This document shows, in pieces, positions 50,323 to 61,000 of a stretch of 64,000 nt of DNA. The notes below the pieces were generated by a model that worked only from the letters and a program-made list of their open reading frames with translations, was not told the DNA's origin and did no database searches. A program made the position numbers and the translations under genes. Source of the DNA: Cohnella laeviribosi DSM 21336 (GTDB lineage: Bacteria; Bacillota; Bacilli; Paenibacillales; Paenibacillaceae); assembly GCF_000378425.1 (NCBI RefSeq), contig NZ_KB899817.1, positions 1-64,000 on the forward strand. The letters are read 5' to 3'. The stretch's first letter is position 1. Each line of letters starts with the position of its first letter.

Positions 50323-51549
50323 TTACGTCCGGTACGCCGCGTTGATCCGCACGTAGTCGTAGGTCAGATCGCAGCCCCAGGCGACGGCCCGGCCGCTGCC
50401 CATGTTGAGGTCGACATGAATGGCGACCGTGTCGCCCTTCAAATATTCCAACGCGGCCTCTTCGTCAAACGCAACCGGCCGCGACTGCTCCAGAACGGAA
50501 ATGTCGCCGAGCCGGATGTCGACCGTATGCACGTTGAGCGGCACGCCCGCGCGTCCGGCGGCGGCGATAATCCGCCCCCAGTTGGCGTCGGCGCCGAACA
50601 TCGCCGATTTCACAAGGCTGGAGCCGATGATCGTCTTGGCGATCGCCCGGGCCGCTTCGTCGCTCTCCGCGCCGGTGACCGTCGTCTCGATCAGCTTCGT
50701 CGCCCCTTCCCCGTCGCGGGCGATCGCCTTCGCCAGTTCCCGGCACACGTAGCGGAACCCGTCCGCAAACGCGGTCCAATCCGCATGATCGCGTGACAGC
50801 TCGCGGTTGCCCGCAAGCCCGCTCGCCATCGCGATCACCATGTCGTTCGTAGACGTATCGCCGTCCACCGTAATCATATTAAACGTGACGTCCGTCGCTT
50901 CCCGCAGCAGCTCCTGCAGCAGCGCGGCGGAAATCGCGGCATCCGTCGTGATAAAGCCGAGCATCGTCGCCATGTTCGGGTGAATCATCCCGGAGCCCTT
51001 GGCCGCTCCGGCGATCGTCACGGTCTTCCCGTCGACGTCCAGACGCACGCAAGCCGTCTTCTTCACCAGGTCCGTCGTCAAAATCGCCTGGCAGAAATCG
51101 TCCGAGCCCTGCGCGTCGCCGCGCAGCTTCGCGGGAAGCTGCGCAATGCCGGAGGACACCCGGTCCATTTTGAGCAATTCCCCGATTACGCCCGTCGACG
51201 CCACCGCGACCTGATGCTTCGGAACGCCGAGCGCCTCCGCCAGCTCCGCACGCATCGTGCGGGCGTCTTCTTCGCCCTGCTTCCCGGTGCATGCGTTGGC
51301 GTTGCCGCTGTTGACCAGCACCGCGCGCAGCACGCTCTCCTCGGCAAGGCTCTCGCGGGTCACCTGAAGCGGCGCCGCCTGAAACAGATTCGTCGTGTAC
51401 ACCGCCGCAGCCGCCGCCGGAACCTCGCACACGATCGCTCCCAAATCGTGGCGGTCCGTTTTCTTCAGCCCGCAATGAAGGCCGCCGGCCTTGAATCCTT
51501 TCGGCGCCGTAATGCCGCCTTCCGGAACAATCTCATACGTTTTCCCCAT
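50323..51549 (-). CDS. argJ: bifunctional ornithine acetyltransferase / N-acetylglutamate synthase
   Basis: The 408-residue ArgJ transfers acetyl from N-acetylornithine to glutamate and recycles the acetyl group. It is made as a precursor that cuts itself before the threonine in KGSGMIHPNMATMLGF (about residue 190); this motif is intact. GGAGG lies about 13 bases before the ATG. It follows argC after 26 bases. With ArgJ present the cell can use the cyclic arginine pathway and needs no ArgE. Confidence 0.96.
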   Translation of the reverse strand: MGKTYEIVPEGGITAPKGFKAGGLHCGLKKTDRHDLGAIVCEVPAAAAAVYTTNLFQAAPLQVTRESLAEESVLRAVLVNSGNANACTGKQGEEDARTMRAELAEALGVPKHQVAVASTGVIGELLKMDRVSSGIAQLPAKLRGDAQGSDDFCQAILTTDLVKKTACVRLDVDGKTVTIAGAAKGSGMIHPNMATMLGFITTDAAISAALLQELLREATDVTFNMITVDGDTSTNDMVIAMASGLAGNRELSRDHADWTAFADGFRYVCRELAKAIARDGEGATKLIETTVTGAESDEAARAIAKTIIGSSLVKSAMFGADANWGRIIAAAGRAGVPLNVHTVDIRLGDISVLEQSRPVAFDEEAALEYLKGDTVAIHVDLNMGSGRAVAWGCDLTYDYVRINAAYRT

Positions 51550-51575
51550 GTCGCTTCTTGCGCCTCCGAATACCG

Positions 51576-52634
51576 TTACGGATATACCGGGGTGAATTCA
51601 AGCCCCAGCGTTTCGTCCCAGCCCATGATGAGATTCAAGTTTTGGATCGCTTGCCCGGCCGCTCCCTTGACCAGGTTGTCGATGACCGAAATGATCGTAA
51701 TCCGGCCCGTCCGCTCGTCCACCGAAACGCCGATATCGCAGTAGTTCGAGCCGTACACTTCCTTGGTCGCCGGATAAATGCCGGTCTCCCGCACCCGCAC
51801 GAATTTCCGCCCCTCGTAGAACTCGCGGTACAGCCGCGTAAAATCCGCGCTCGTCCGGCTTCGATCCGTCAGCTTCGCGTACATCGTGCTCATAATTCCC
51901 CGCGTCATCGGCGCAAGATGGGTCGTGAACGTCACCGCTACCGGCCGCCCGGCCGCGCGCTCCAGCACCATCTCGATTTCGGGCGTATGCTGATGCTGGT
52001 TGACCTTGTACGCCTTTAAATTTTCGTTCACTTCTGAAAAATGCGAGCCCAGGCTGAGGCCGCGCCCCGCTCCGGAAACGCCCGTCTTCGCGTCGATCAC
52101 GATCGTATCCGGATCGATCCAGCCCGCCTGCACCGCCGGGTAAAGGCCGAGCGCCGTCGCCGTCGGAAAGCAGCCCGGGTTGGAAATGAAATCCGCTCCC
52201 GCCGCTTCCTGCCCGAACAGCTCGCACATGCCGTACACCGCGCGGTCCAGATAAGCTTGATCGGGCGCTTCCTTTTTATACCACTGCCGGTAAACCTCCG
52301 GGTTCTTCAGCCGGAAATCGCCGGACAGGTCGATGACCTTCAAGCCCGCCTCGAGAAACTGGGGCGCGAGCTTCGCGCTGACGCCGTGCGGCGTGGCGAG
52401 AAATACGACATCCGCCTTGCCGCGGATGAGCGCGGGATCGACCGCGTCGAGCTTGTCGGTCACGATTTCCGTCAAATGCGGAAAACCTTCCGCAAACGAA
52501 GTCCCGGCGCTGGACGACGAAACGACCGAGGACACGGACACCTTCGGATGCGCAGCCAGAAGACGGATCAGCTCGACGCCGCCGTAGCCCGTCGAACCGA
52601 CGATGGCGGCGCGGACCGCTACAGATTGTGACAT
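51576..52634 (-). CDS. argC: N-acetyl-gamma-glutamyl-phosphate reductase
   Basis: The 352-residue NADPH enzyme begins with a Rossmann motif (AAIVGSTGYGGVELIRLLAAHP) and has the catalytic cysteine in FISNPGCFPTATALGL, then the VSGAGRG segment. The ATG at 52634 has AAAGGGAG 9 bases upstream; a longer start upstream at 52841 would run through the promoter. It is the first gene of argCJBDFGH. No clear ArgR/AhrC box was recognised, though the promoter region is AT-rich. Confidence 0.96.
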   Translation of the reverse strand: MSQSVAVRAAIVGSTGYGGVELIRLLAAHPKVSVSSVVSSSSAGTSFAEGFPHLTEIVTDKLDAVDPALIRGKADVVFLATPHGVSAKLAPQFLEAGLKVIDLSGDFRLKNPEVYRQWYKKEAPDQAYLDRAVYGMCELFGQEAAGADFISNPGCFPTATALGLYPAVQAGWIDPDTIVIDAKTGVSGAGRGLSLGSHFSEVNENLKAYKVNQHQHTPEIEMVLERAAGRPVAVTFTTHLAPMTRGIMSTMYAKLTDRSRTSADFTRLYREFYEGRKFVRVRETGIYPATKEVYGSNYCDIGVSVDERTGRITIISVIDNLVKGAAGQAIQNLNLIMGWDETLGLEFTPVYP

Positions 52635-52656
52635 GGCGAAAATCTCCCTTTTTCCT

Positions 52657-52684
52657 TGTATAAAGTAAAAATCATGCACGTCAT
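52657..52684 (-). promoter_or_regulatory. promoter of the arginine operon
   Basis: Minus-strand ATGACG (52684-52679) and TATACA (52662-52657) with a 16-base spacer, about 23 bases before the argC start codon. Confidence 0.55.
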
Positions 52685-52794
52685 GCTCGGAAAAGCGGAT
52701 TCGAAACGCCGGTGCGGAAATGCCGAAGCCGAATCCCGAAGGCCGGTTCCTGCGCGCCGACTCCCAAGTGCCGATTTCGAAGCGACGTTTTCCA

Positions 52795-52846
52795 AATGGC
52801 GTTTTTTCATCTTCGCAATGGCGTTTTCTCGTTTTTCGCAATGGCG
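52795..52846. repeat. three degenerate ~23-bp direct repeats
   Basis: AATGGCG recurs at 52795, 52817 and 52840, followed by T-rich and TTCGC sequence in the first two units. It is part of a 1.3-kb gene-free stretch between argC and the second endonuclease gene, made almost entirely of short degenerate repeats. Confidence 0.5.
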
Positions 52847-52897
52847 TGTTCTCAAGTGCCGCAATACCGCTTCCTTAATGCGCCGCCCCGACTGAGG

Positions 52898-53079
52898 AGT
52901 TGCCTAAAAAGCACTTATTTTGCCCTTAGTCTTCACAAGAGGGGATCTAGTTGCCTTTATCGCAATTAAAAAGCCGGATGACGCCGATTTCGAATCGAAA
53001 GCGAACGTTAGTTGCCAAAAAAGCACTTAAACAGAAGCCTCTAACGGAGAAAGCCGTTCCAATTGCAAAAATGTCACTT
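52898..53079. repeat. four-hairpin array C (AGTTGCC/GCAMTTA type)
   Basis: Motifs start at 52898, 52949, 53010 and 53061 (steps 51, 61, 51): three copies of AGTTGCC-N6-GCAMTTA and one looser AATTGC...TCACTT. Arms are 5-6 bp. ACGGAGAAA between the last two motifs recurs in array D. No open reading frame runs through with a ribosome site. Confidence 0.82.
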
Positions 53080-53348
53080 CAATCCGACAATTGCGACGAA
53101 ACGCGGTCAGTCCGTACCGAATCCGGGGCGCCTGAAAGCTGCGCTAACGGTTCAGCATGCCGAAAGCCGGCATTTGACGGCAGGAGCGTCGAAAGCTAAC
53201 CTTAGGGCCGGCACAGTGCCAGCTTTACTCGCAACCGATACCCGAAGGCGACACCGGCATGTGCGCTCGGAAACGCAAAGCTCCAGCACCTTTGCACCCG
53301 TCTTTTGCGGACCCGTTCGTCCAACTCAAAAACCATCCCCATTGTACC

Positions 53349-53412
53349 TAATTCAGGAAGGGATGTAAAAGCAAAACCGCTCTTTCCGTGCCTGCTTTTC
53401 ATTCCTGAATTA
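53349..53412. repeat. large two-tier inverted repeat
   Basis: TAATTCAGGA (53349-53358) pairs with TCCTGAATTA (53403-53412). Inside, AAAAGCA pairs with TGCTTTT around an 18-base loop. The outer arms are AT-rich in a GC-rich region. It could be a mobile-element end, a small RNA or a terminator; nothing else identifies it. Confidence 0.5.
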
Positions 53413-53436
53413 TTATACATAGAAATGAGTTTTTAT

Positions 53437-53684
53437 TCAATGGTTTCCGCCGAATAATTGCGCGGGCTCAGCCAAATAATCGGCATTCGTTAAGCCCTCC
53501 TTCGCCGCTCCTATTTTCGCGTAAAAAGCTTCGTATGCGGGGGATTTCTCCGAAGCCATTTCCTGCTTCCATTTGCTGCATTAAATATTTCCTATGCTCA
53601 TTTTTTCTGTCCTCAAGCTTTTTCCTGTACAAGCTTTCCTAGACCGGTGGCGAATAAACCGAAATAGGTGAAAATGGAAATCAT
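53437..53684 (-). pseudogene. possible decayed small membrane-protein gene
   Basis: Read on the minus strand with two frame changes, this gives a protein-like sequence: a hydrophobic segment (MISIFTYFGLFATGLGKLV), a charged stretch (KKLEDRKNEHRKYLMQQME) and a tail (EKSPAYEAFYAKIGAAKEGL ... LFGGNH, stop). No single frame is open throughout, and no good ribosome site precedes it. The AT content differs from nearby genes. This is a suggestion only. Confidence 0.25.
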
Positions 53685-53726
53685 GAATGAATTTGCCGCC
53701 AAACCGCAACTTGTCACAGAACCGCG

Positions 53727-53865
53727 ACTTGAAGCGCGAACTGCATTTGATCCGTTATTGAGGCGTAAGCTGAAAATGGCGGTATGACTGCAATTGAGGT
53801 GCGAACCGCGATTGAGACCCGCAGATGAGGCGCGCACGAAAAATGAAAACGCGATTGCAGCTTGA
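53727..53865. repeat. five degenerate TTGARGYGYRARCYG repeats
   Basis: Units near 53728, 53756, 53791, 53809 and 53850 share YTTGARG followed by a GCGAACTG-like end. Spacing is irregular (18-41 bp). They lie directly upstream of the leader hairpin of the second endonuclease gene. Confidence 0.4.
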
Positions 53866-53889
53866 AGCTGAACTGCCGACGCAAAGCAT

Positions 53890-53936
53890 GCGCCGTTCTT
53901 CCGGATAAGCCGGTTGGGCGGCGCTTTTTATTTTTT
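53890..53936 (+). terminator. terminator-like leader hairpin before the second endonuclease gene
   Basis: GCGCCG (53890-53895) pairs with CGGCGC (53919-53924), and CCGG-ATAAG-CCGG pairs inside, followed by TTTTTATTTTTT. Five bases later comes AAGGAGG. The order hairpin, T run, ribosome site, start codon is the same as at 21423-21481. Confidence 0.65.
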
Positions 53937-53956
53937 CCCTAAGGAGGATGCAGGAC

Positions 53957-54632
53957 ATGACGACAGGGTTCGAATTCAAACATGCCGAGTGGCTGGAACG
54001 GCACTTGTCCCGGCGGCAAGGCGAGGCGCTGCGCAGACTGAAAGTCGGCCACGCCCATGCGGAACAGGCGATGCTCAAGCATATTTGGTGGCCGGCGTTC
54101 GGGCATTTTCGGCATTTGCATCCCGAATACGAGGTAACCGATTTTCTGGAGGGACGCCGCTACTTGGATTTCGCGTATATTCGCTCCGGCATCCGCATCG
54201 CGATCGAAGTGGACGGCTACGGCCCTCACTATCGCAGCTTGTCGCGAAAAGAATTTTGCGATCAATGGGTTCGCCAGATGCATCTGATCAATGACAACTG
54301 GATCGTGGTCCGGATCGGTTATGACGACGTGATCGAGCGTCCGCGCATGTGGCAGCAGTTGCTTCAGCAGATGATCGGAACGTTGTTCGGCAACGATGAC
54401 TCGCAGTCTTCCTCGCTCACGGTCCGGGAACGGGAGCGTAAAGCTGTCGCTTCGCATGGACAGGCCGATCAAGCTATCGGACGTAAAGACGCTTCTTCAT
54501 TGCCAGTATCGCAGCGCCCGATCGCATCTGCAGCGCTTGCAGGAGAAGGGCTGGCTCATTCCCGACGGCACGGGGAAAACGCGCACGCACTTCTGGCGGC
54601 CGAATCCGGAGCGAAAATTCAATTGGCTGTAG
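53957..54632 (+). pseudogene. endonuclease-wHTH paralogue with a +1 frameshift
   Basis: From the ATG at 53957 (AAGGAGG 9 bases upstream) the frame encodes the Vsr/DUF559-like domain: SRRQGE, HAEQAML, IWWPAFGHFRHLHPEYEV, YLDFAY and IAIEVDGYGPHY. Near 54428-54442 homology to the paralogue at 21481 jumps to another frame, which gives the winged helix (MDRPIKLSDVKTLLHCQYRSARSHL) and stops at 54632. The length of 676 bases equals 225 codons plus one extra base; removing one base would give 224 residues against 223 in the intact paralogue. The nuclease motifs are upstream of the shift and intact. It could be a recent mutation, a sequencing error or, less likely, programmed frameshifting. Confidence 0.72.
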
Positions 54633-54744
54633 AAACGAACAACGGAATCGGAATCCCGCGGTTGCAAAAAAAGCAGGCAGGCTTGTTCCTTGCTCCTTCC
54701 GGCAGCATGCTCGCTCATTGCGATCCCGGCGGTACGTTTCGGCT

Positions 54745-54925
54745 AGTTGCCTCAAAAGCAATTATTTTGTTGTCCTACCGTTTTTTCGTACATGCAGTTG
54801 CATTTACAGCAATTAAAAGGCCAAACCACGGAGAAATTTGCACGCACAACGGTTTTAATTGCTTTTACAGCACTTCCTCGCGGCTGCTCACAGAAGATGA
54901 CGTTGCAATTGCCAAAAAAGCAATT
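54745..54925. repeat. four-hairpin array D (RRTTGC/GCAMTT type)
   Basis: Motifs start at 54745, 54796, 54857 and 54907 (steps 51, 61, 50): AGTTGCCTCAAAAGCAATTA, AGTTGCATTTACAGCAATTA, AATTGCTTTTACAGCACTT and AATTGCCAAAAAAGCAATT. CCGTTTTTTCG precedes the second motif, as in array B. It begins 113 bases after the second endonuclease gene, in a 427-base gap with no gene of its own. Confidence 0.85.
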
Positions 54926-55020
54926 CTATCGCTGGCTCAGTCCAGAAGACGGCTCCGCTATTTTCGTTTCATGAAAACGCGCCGAAGAAGGCGAAGAGAG
55001 CAGCTCGCCCGTAAAGCCCG

Positions 55021-55045
55021 AAAAGGGCCCTCGACGGGCCCCTTT
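55021..55045 (-). terminator. terminator of the amylopullulanase gene
   Basis: On the minus strand AAAGGGGCCC and GGGCCCTTTT (one G-U pair, 5-base loop) form a stem 15 bases after the stop, ending in TTTTC. Confidence 0.75.
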
Positions 55046-55059
55046 CCGCGAAAATCCGT

Positions 55060-58000
55060 TCACTTGTCGATAAACGCCAACGTCTCCAGCAGGCGCTTCA
55101 GCATCACGACCGCCTGCGCTCGCGTCGCGCCTTCGGACGGCGCGAGCCGGCCGCCGCTGCCGCCCTGCATGAGGCCGGCCTGCACGGTCCGGGCGACGGC
55201 ATCCCGCGCCCAGGCGCTGACGGCCGCGCCGTCGGCGAACGCGGCAAGCGTTTCGCCCGCCTGCGGCGCTCCGCCCGCAGCTGGTTTGCCGGCGAAGGCG
55301 AGCGCCTTCGCGGTCATGACGGCCATCTGCTCCCGCGTGATGCCGTCGCCGGGACGGAACGAGCCGTCTTCCGTTCCGTTCACAAGCCCCGCTTTCGCCG
55401 CTGCCGCCACGGCGCCTGCAAACCAATCGTCCGGCCGGACGTCGCGGAATCCGCCGGTTCCGTCCGCTTCGGCCATGCCGAGCGAGCGGACAAGCAGCGA
55501 CGCGAACTCCGCGCGCGTGATGCGCCGGTCGGGAGCGAACAAGCCGTCCTGGACGCCTTGGACGATGCCCTTGTTGGCAAGGAGCAGGATATCCGGCCGC
55601 GCCCAATGATCCGCGACATCCGCAAAGTCGCGTTCCGAGGAAGCGACAATGTAGACGCTGTTGCCCGGCCGCTTGAACGCGACGGCGGTTTGCCCGTTGC
55701 CGGCCGCCGTAAACAAAGCGGGCACGAAGCTCAGCTTGTTCGCCTCGTCGTCAACCCGGAACACCGAGGCATGCCGCGGATCGACGACGCCCTTCAGCGT
55801 CATGCTCCGCTCCGCGTAAACGGAACCGAAGCTCGCCAGCTCCGTTTCGCGTTCGCCGGCCGAGGCGACGACCGTATACGCGATCGGACCGCCCAGCACT
55901 TTCGCGCCCGCCGCCTCGACGAGCGCTTGCGCCCGCTCGGCTTCCGCTCCTGTTAGCACGCTTATGCTCACCGTAAGCGTGACGTCTTCGACGGAAACGC
56001 CCAGCTTTTTCGCAAGCTCCTCCGGGTCGAGGACGGACAGCGGCAACGCATAGCTGCCGTCTGCGGTCGCCAAGCGAACGGCTGCGGCCGGAGACGCGGC
56101 TTTCCCCGCAGCCGCCGCTTTCAGCGGAATCGCGAACCGGACGCTGTCCTTCGTATCCGGAAGCCGGATCTCGACCTCGCCTTTGCCGTCCTTCAAAGCG
56201 GCGATGGCCGCCGCCAGCTTCTCGCCGTCCACTGTCGCGACGGTAACCGTGTTGCCCTGCCCATCCGTTTCGGTGTCCCGTCGGGCCACAAGCGATCCGG
56301 AAGGAGCGGAGGGCAAAGGAACGATGACAACCGGAGTGCCGGGACCGTCGCCCCCATTGCCGCCGTCACCGCCATTACCGCCATCTCCTCCGTTACCGCC
56401 GTCTCCGCCGCCACCACCGTTACCGCCATCTCCGTCGTCCCCACCGCCGCCGTCTCCGGCGGTTCTCGTAATGCGTAGCGCAATCGACTTGGTCGCCTGG
56501 CCTTTGCGGCCTTGATCCTTATACCATTCCTGCGCCAGCGTCTCCGCCGTCGGTTCGATATGGAGGATGAACGTATTCTCGCCCGGCTTCAGCGGAATTT
56601 TTTCCACGTAGACGTTGCCCCGGTCGTCCATGGCGCCTTTCGGCAGCGGCTGGCCGTTGATCGTGAACGCGACGCCGTACGGAACGTTCGCCTTCAGATC
56701 GAAGGCGCTGTCGGACGTGGCGAACGCGATATCCTCGCCGTACGAAATCCGCGGCATCGTGACGATCATCGGCATATCCGCCCAGCGCAGCACGTAGTCG
56801 TCGACGATCATTTTGCCGCCGCCCTGATTGCGGATCGTCAGCTTCATATTGGTTTTTTCGTCGCTGTACGCGTAGTTGCTCACATCCGTCGTATCGTTCG
56901 GGACCCGCGCATGGCTGGTCAGCGCCTCCGTCGCCCATGTGCCGCGCGTGTACTTGTATTCGATCGTCTTGCCGGCCATCATCTTGAAGGCATATTGGAC
57001 GACGCTGCGGCCGGTCGCGCCGCTCGGCACGGTCAGCTTGCCGCCGCTCGCGTTCCAGTTGTTCAAGGTTCCCGCAATATAAATCGAGTCCGTCGCTGGC
57101 GTGTAATCCGGCAAATGCAGCCGCAGCGTCACGTCGACCATCACCAGTTGCGGCGTAACGGTCTGCTCGTTCGACCAGCCCCGGTTGTAAGCCGCGTCGA
57201 AGGCCGCGATTTTGTACGTGTAGGAAGTGCCGTTCGTCACCGTGTAATCGATATAGGAAGTGGCCGTCCGCAGCGTGGCCAGCTTGCGGAACGTCGCTTC
57301 CCCCGCCGCCTTCCGGTACACCTCGTAGCCCGACGTCTCTTCTCCCGCCGGCGTCCAGTTCAGCGCCGCCTGGCCGGATTCGACCGTGATTTCGCTTAAG
57401 ATAGGCGCCTCGGGTCCCGACGTATCGTTCGGGTCCGCAAACGCCTCGAACGAAGCCGTCGCCGAATCCGTAAACGTCTCTTCGTTATCCGTCGACACCC
57501 GGACGAAATAGTTGTATACGCCCGCTTCGGTCGGCTCGAACTTGGCCGCGTACCGCTTGGCGTCTCCTTCGTCCGCCTTGTACGCCATCGAAAGCTCGGC
57601 AACAGGTTCCGAAGCGTCCGACTTGGCCACGATCAGCTTCACGCTCAATCGCGGCGCTTCCCGCCCGGCAAGCGAAGGGTCGTCCGTCAAGCCCGCAACC
57701 GTGACCGCCACGCCGATGTCGGCCGAGTTGCCGACGCCGATCGTCATGTTTTCCGCCTGGGTCGGGTTCCCGACGGCCGTTACCGGAAAAGCGGGGATCG
57801 CCGCGACCATCTCCTGCAGCGGGCTTTCGCCGGCCCCGTCCGCCGTCGTACGGACCGCCGTTACCCCATAATAATACTTCACGCCGTTGGTGACCGAAGT
57901 ATCCGTGAACTGCGTTTCCGCAACCGTTCCGAGCAGCGTCGCTTCGCCGCCCTCCACCAGCGACCGGTAAACGCGGTACGCCTGTGCATCCGCCACCCCG

Positions 58001-61000
58001 TTCCAGCTAAGCGCCACGCTGCCGTTTCCGGCTTGCGCCTTCAAGCCGTCCGGCGAATCGACCGAAATCAGCGCGCCGTCGGACAGCATCATGAGTCCGG
58101 TCAGCGCCGGGACGGACAGGGCAATGCGGCCGTTCTCGACGGTGCCGGAAATGCCGCTGCCAAGCTGGTCGCTCAGCTTCGTCCCGTCCGGCAAAAATCC
58201 GGCCACATCCGCCGTCATCTCGGCCGTCTCGCCGCCGCTGTTGATGACGACAAGCGCGCCTTTCGCCGCATTTTTCCGGGCGTAAGCGATCGTGTCTCCC
58301 TGCGCGTAGACGAGCTTGAGCTCCCCGGTCGCGAAGACGTCGTTTGCGGCCCGCGTGGCTGCGGCCTTTTTGTACGTCTCATACAATTCCGCATAACGTC
58401 CGGCCGCCTTGTAGGAGCCGCCGGAGCTTTCGATCCGCTCCCACGGGAACGTCCTGCGCGAATCCGGGTCCTTCGTGCCGGTTACGCCGACTTCGTCGCC
58501 GTAATAAATCGTCGGGGCGCCCGGATAACCCATTTGGAATATCGCGATTAGCGCCTGCTGCTTCAACGCCTTGTCGCTCGCTTCCGGCGCGATCTTCAGT
58601 TTCTCTTCTTCCCACGACGGATAATCCAGCTTCGTCAGCGAGCGAACGGTATCGTGGGAATCGACGAGGTTCAGCATGACCTTCCACGCTTCCTCCGGAT
58701 AATCCTCGCGGATCCGTTCGAGGGCTTCGTGGAACGCCTGCGCGTTGTTCCCGCCCTTGCCGCCGCCGATGATGAAGTTTTGCACGGCTTCGCGGAACCG
58801 GTAGTTCATGACCGAGTCAAACTGGTCCCCGAGCAAATAATGCGTTGCCACGCCCCACTCTTCGCCGAGAATGACCGGATCGTCGATCGGCTTGCCGTTT
58901 GCGTCCGTTCGTCCCGCCGCGGATTTGACCGCCTCGCGGAATTTCCGCCATGTGCCTGCCGACACGTCCGGCGCCACGTCGAGACGCCAGCCGCTCGAGC
59001 CCATCCACAGCCATCGCTGCGACGCCGTGTTTTGCATCGCTGCGGACGCTTCGGCCTCCGATTTGCCGCGCAGATCGTACCCGATAACATGATTGCGGTA
59101 GTCGATATTGTTCCATTCGTGAACGCCTTCGAGCGCGTCTTTATCGCCCGGCTGCGGTTCCTTGGCGTCCATGGCGGGCAGCGAGTCGAATCCCCACCAG
59201 GCGTCGTAGCTGTAACGGGTATTGTCCGCCATATTTTCGCCGATCGTAAACCACGTGGTGAAGCCGAAATCGTCCGGATATTGGTAATGCCGCCCGGTTG
59301 CCGGATTGATTTGGCTCGTGTACGAAGCGATGACGCGCTGCTCGGCCTCCTCGCGGGTCATGCCCGGATGTTCGGCCTTCGTCTTCCACACCTTCGACCA
59401 ATACTCGTAGGCGCCGATTTCCGGATATTTCTCGTAACGGTCGAAATAAATGGAGTCGTCCCCGACATGGTTGAACACGCCGTCGTTGATGATCCGAATC
59501 CCGGCCTCGGCTGCCGCCTTGGCGAATTTCCGGTACACTTCGTCCGACTTTTTCCGGGTCTCCTCGTAATTCAATCCGGAAGACGGGTCGCCGGGCGTGT
59601 TGTATACCGGTTCGCCGAACATCGGATCGAGATGCTTGTAGTCGGTCGCATCGTATTTATGGTTGGAAGCCGCCCAGGCGACGGGATTGAGGTAAATCGC
59701 CGTGACGCCAAGCTGCTTCAGATAGTCGAGCTTCTGCTCGATGCCCTGAATGTCCCCGCCGTAAAACTCGTTCGTCCAGATGCCGTCCGATTTGGCGTCC
59801 GGATAATAAGGCTTGTTTTCCGGCTTGGTGCGGTCCGGGTTCTCCGGCGGGTCGTTCCAATCGCCCCATACCTGCGAAGGAGCCGGATCGTTCGCTACGC
59901 CCCCGTCGAAATATTGCAGCTCCTGTTTGCCGATGCGCCCGGATTGTTCCCCGGTCTCGCTGCGAACGCCCCGGTATCCGTCGGCCAGCTTCGCGCGGTT
60001 GTTGTCCGGATTGCCGTCAAAGAAGCGGTCGGGAAAAATCTGATACACGACGGCCGTTTTCATCCAATCCGGCGTTTTGTAGTCCGCCGCGTACACCGTC
60101 AGGTTAAACGGAACCGCGCCGTCCGCCACCGCCTCGCCCGAGCCGCCGCTGAGACTGTCGTCGCCGTATTCGACCTTCGCCGCCCCGTCGATCAGCACGA
60201 ATTTATAACCCCAGATGCCAATGCCGGCAAAAACGCTTTTCGGAATGACCGCTTCGTAATAATCGCGATCCCCGACCGTCGTCGTTTTACGCATCACATA
60301 GTTGGTCGCCGCGCCATGGGCGTCGGTCAGCTCCACCCGGGCCATCTGCACGTCGTCGCGTTTGACGGCGATGCGCAGCGTCAAGTCCTGCTCGCCTTGC
60401 TTGATGGCGCCGAACGGCTTTTTGAACGTTGCCTGCCGGCTGTCGAACGCAATCGCGCCCGCATCGATTTTGCCGTCATACTTGCCGTCTCCGACCGCGT
60501 AATCGACCGTGAGTTTCCTCTCAGCCGCCGAATTGTCGAAGGAAAAGGTCACATCCGCGGCGTCCGGGAGTCTGAACGCGGCGTTGGCGTTTCCGTTTCC
60601 GAAGTTGTTGCCGTCCGCCCAATCCGCGCCCAGCACGACCTTCGCCTCGTACGAGCCTGCCGGAAGCGAGCGCTGAAGCTTATACACGGTATTGTTGAAG
60701 TTATAATCGACAAAAAACTGCTTGGCCTCTCCCGGCGACCATTCGGGCTCGCCGAACAGCGGCTGCAACGAACCGACCAGACGCGGCCACTTATCCGCGG
60801 ACAAAATCGGGTTGTACGTCCGGATACCGCTCGCGGTCGATCCCTCCGGCAGCGGCGATATTCTGGCTTCTTGCGTGTCCCCGTTTACATAAAAATTCAC
60901 CTTGGCGGCCTGGCTGAGCGTCAGCTTCAAATTTTCCCCGTCTCCCGGAATGCCGAACGCGTAGCTGCCGTTCTTGGTCAGCTTGAATTCGTAGCTGCCC

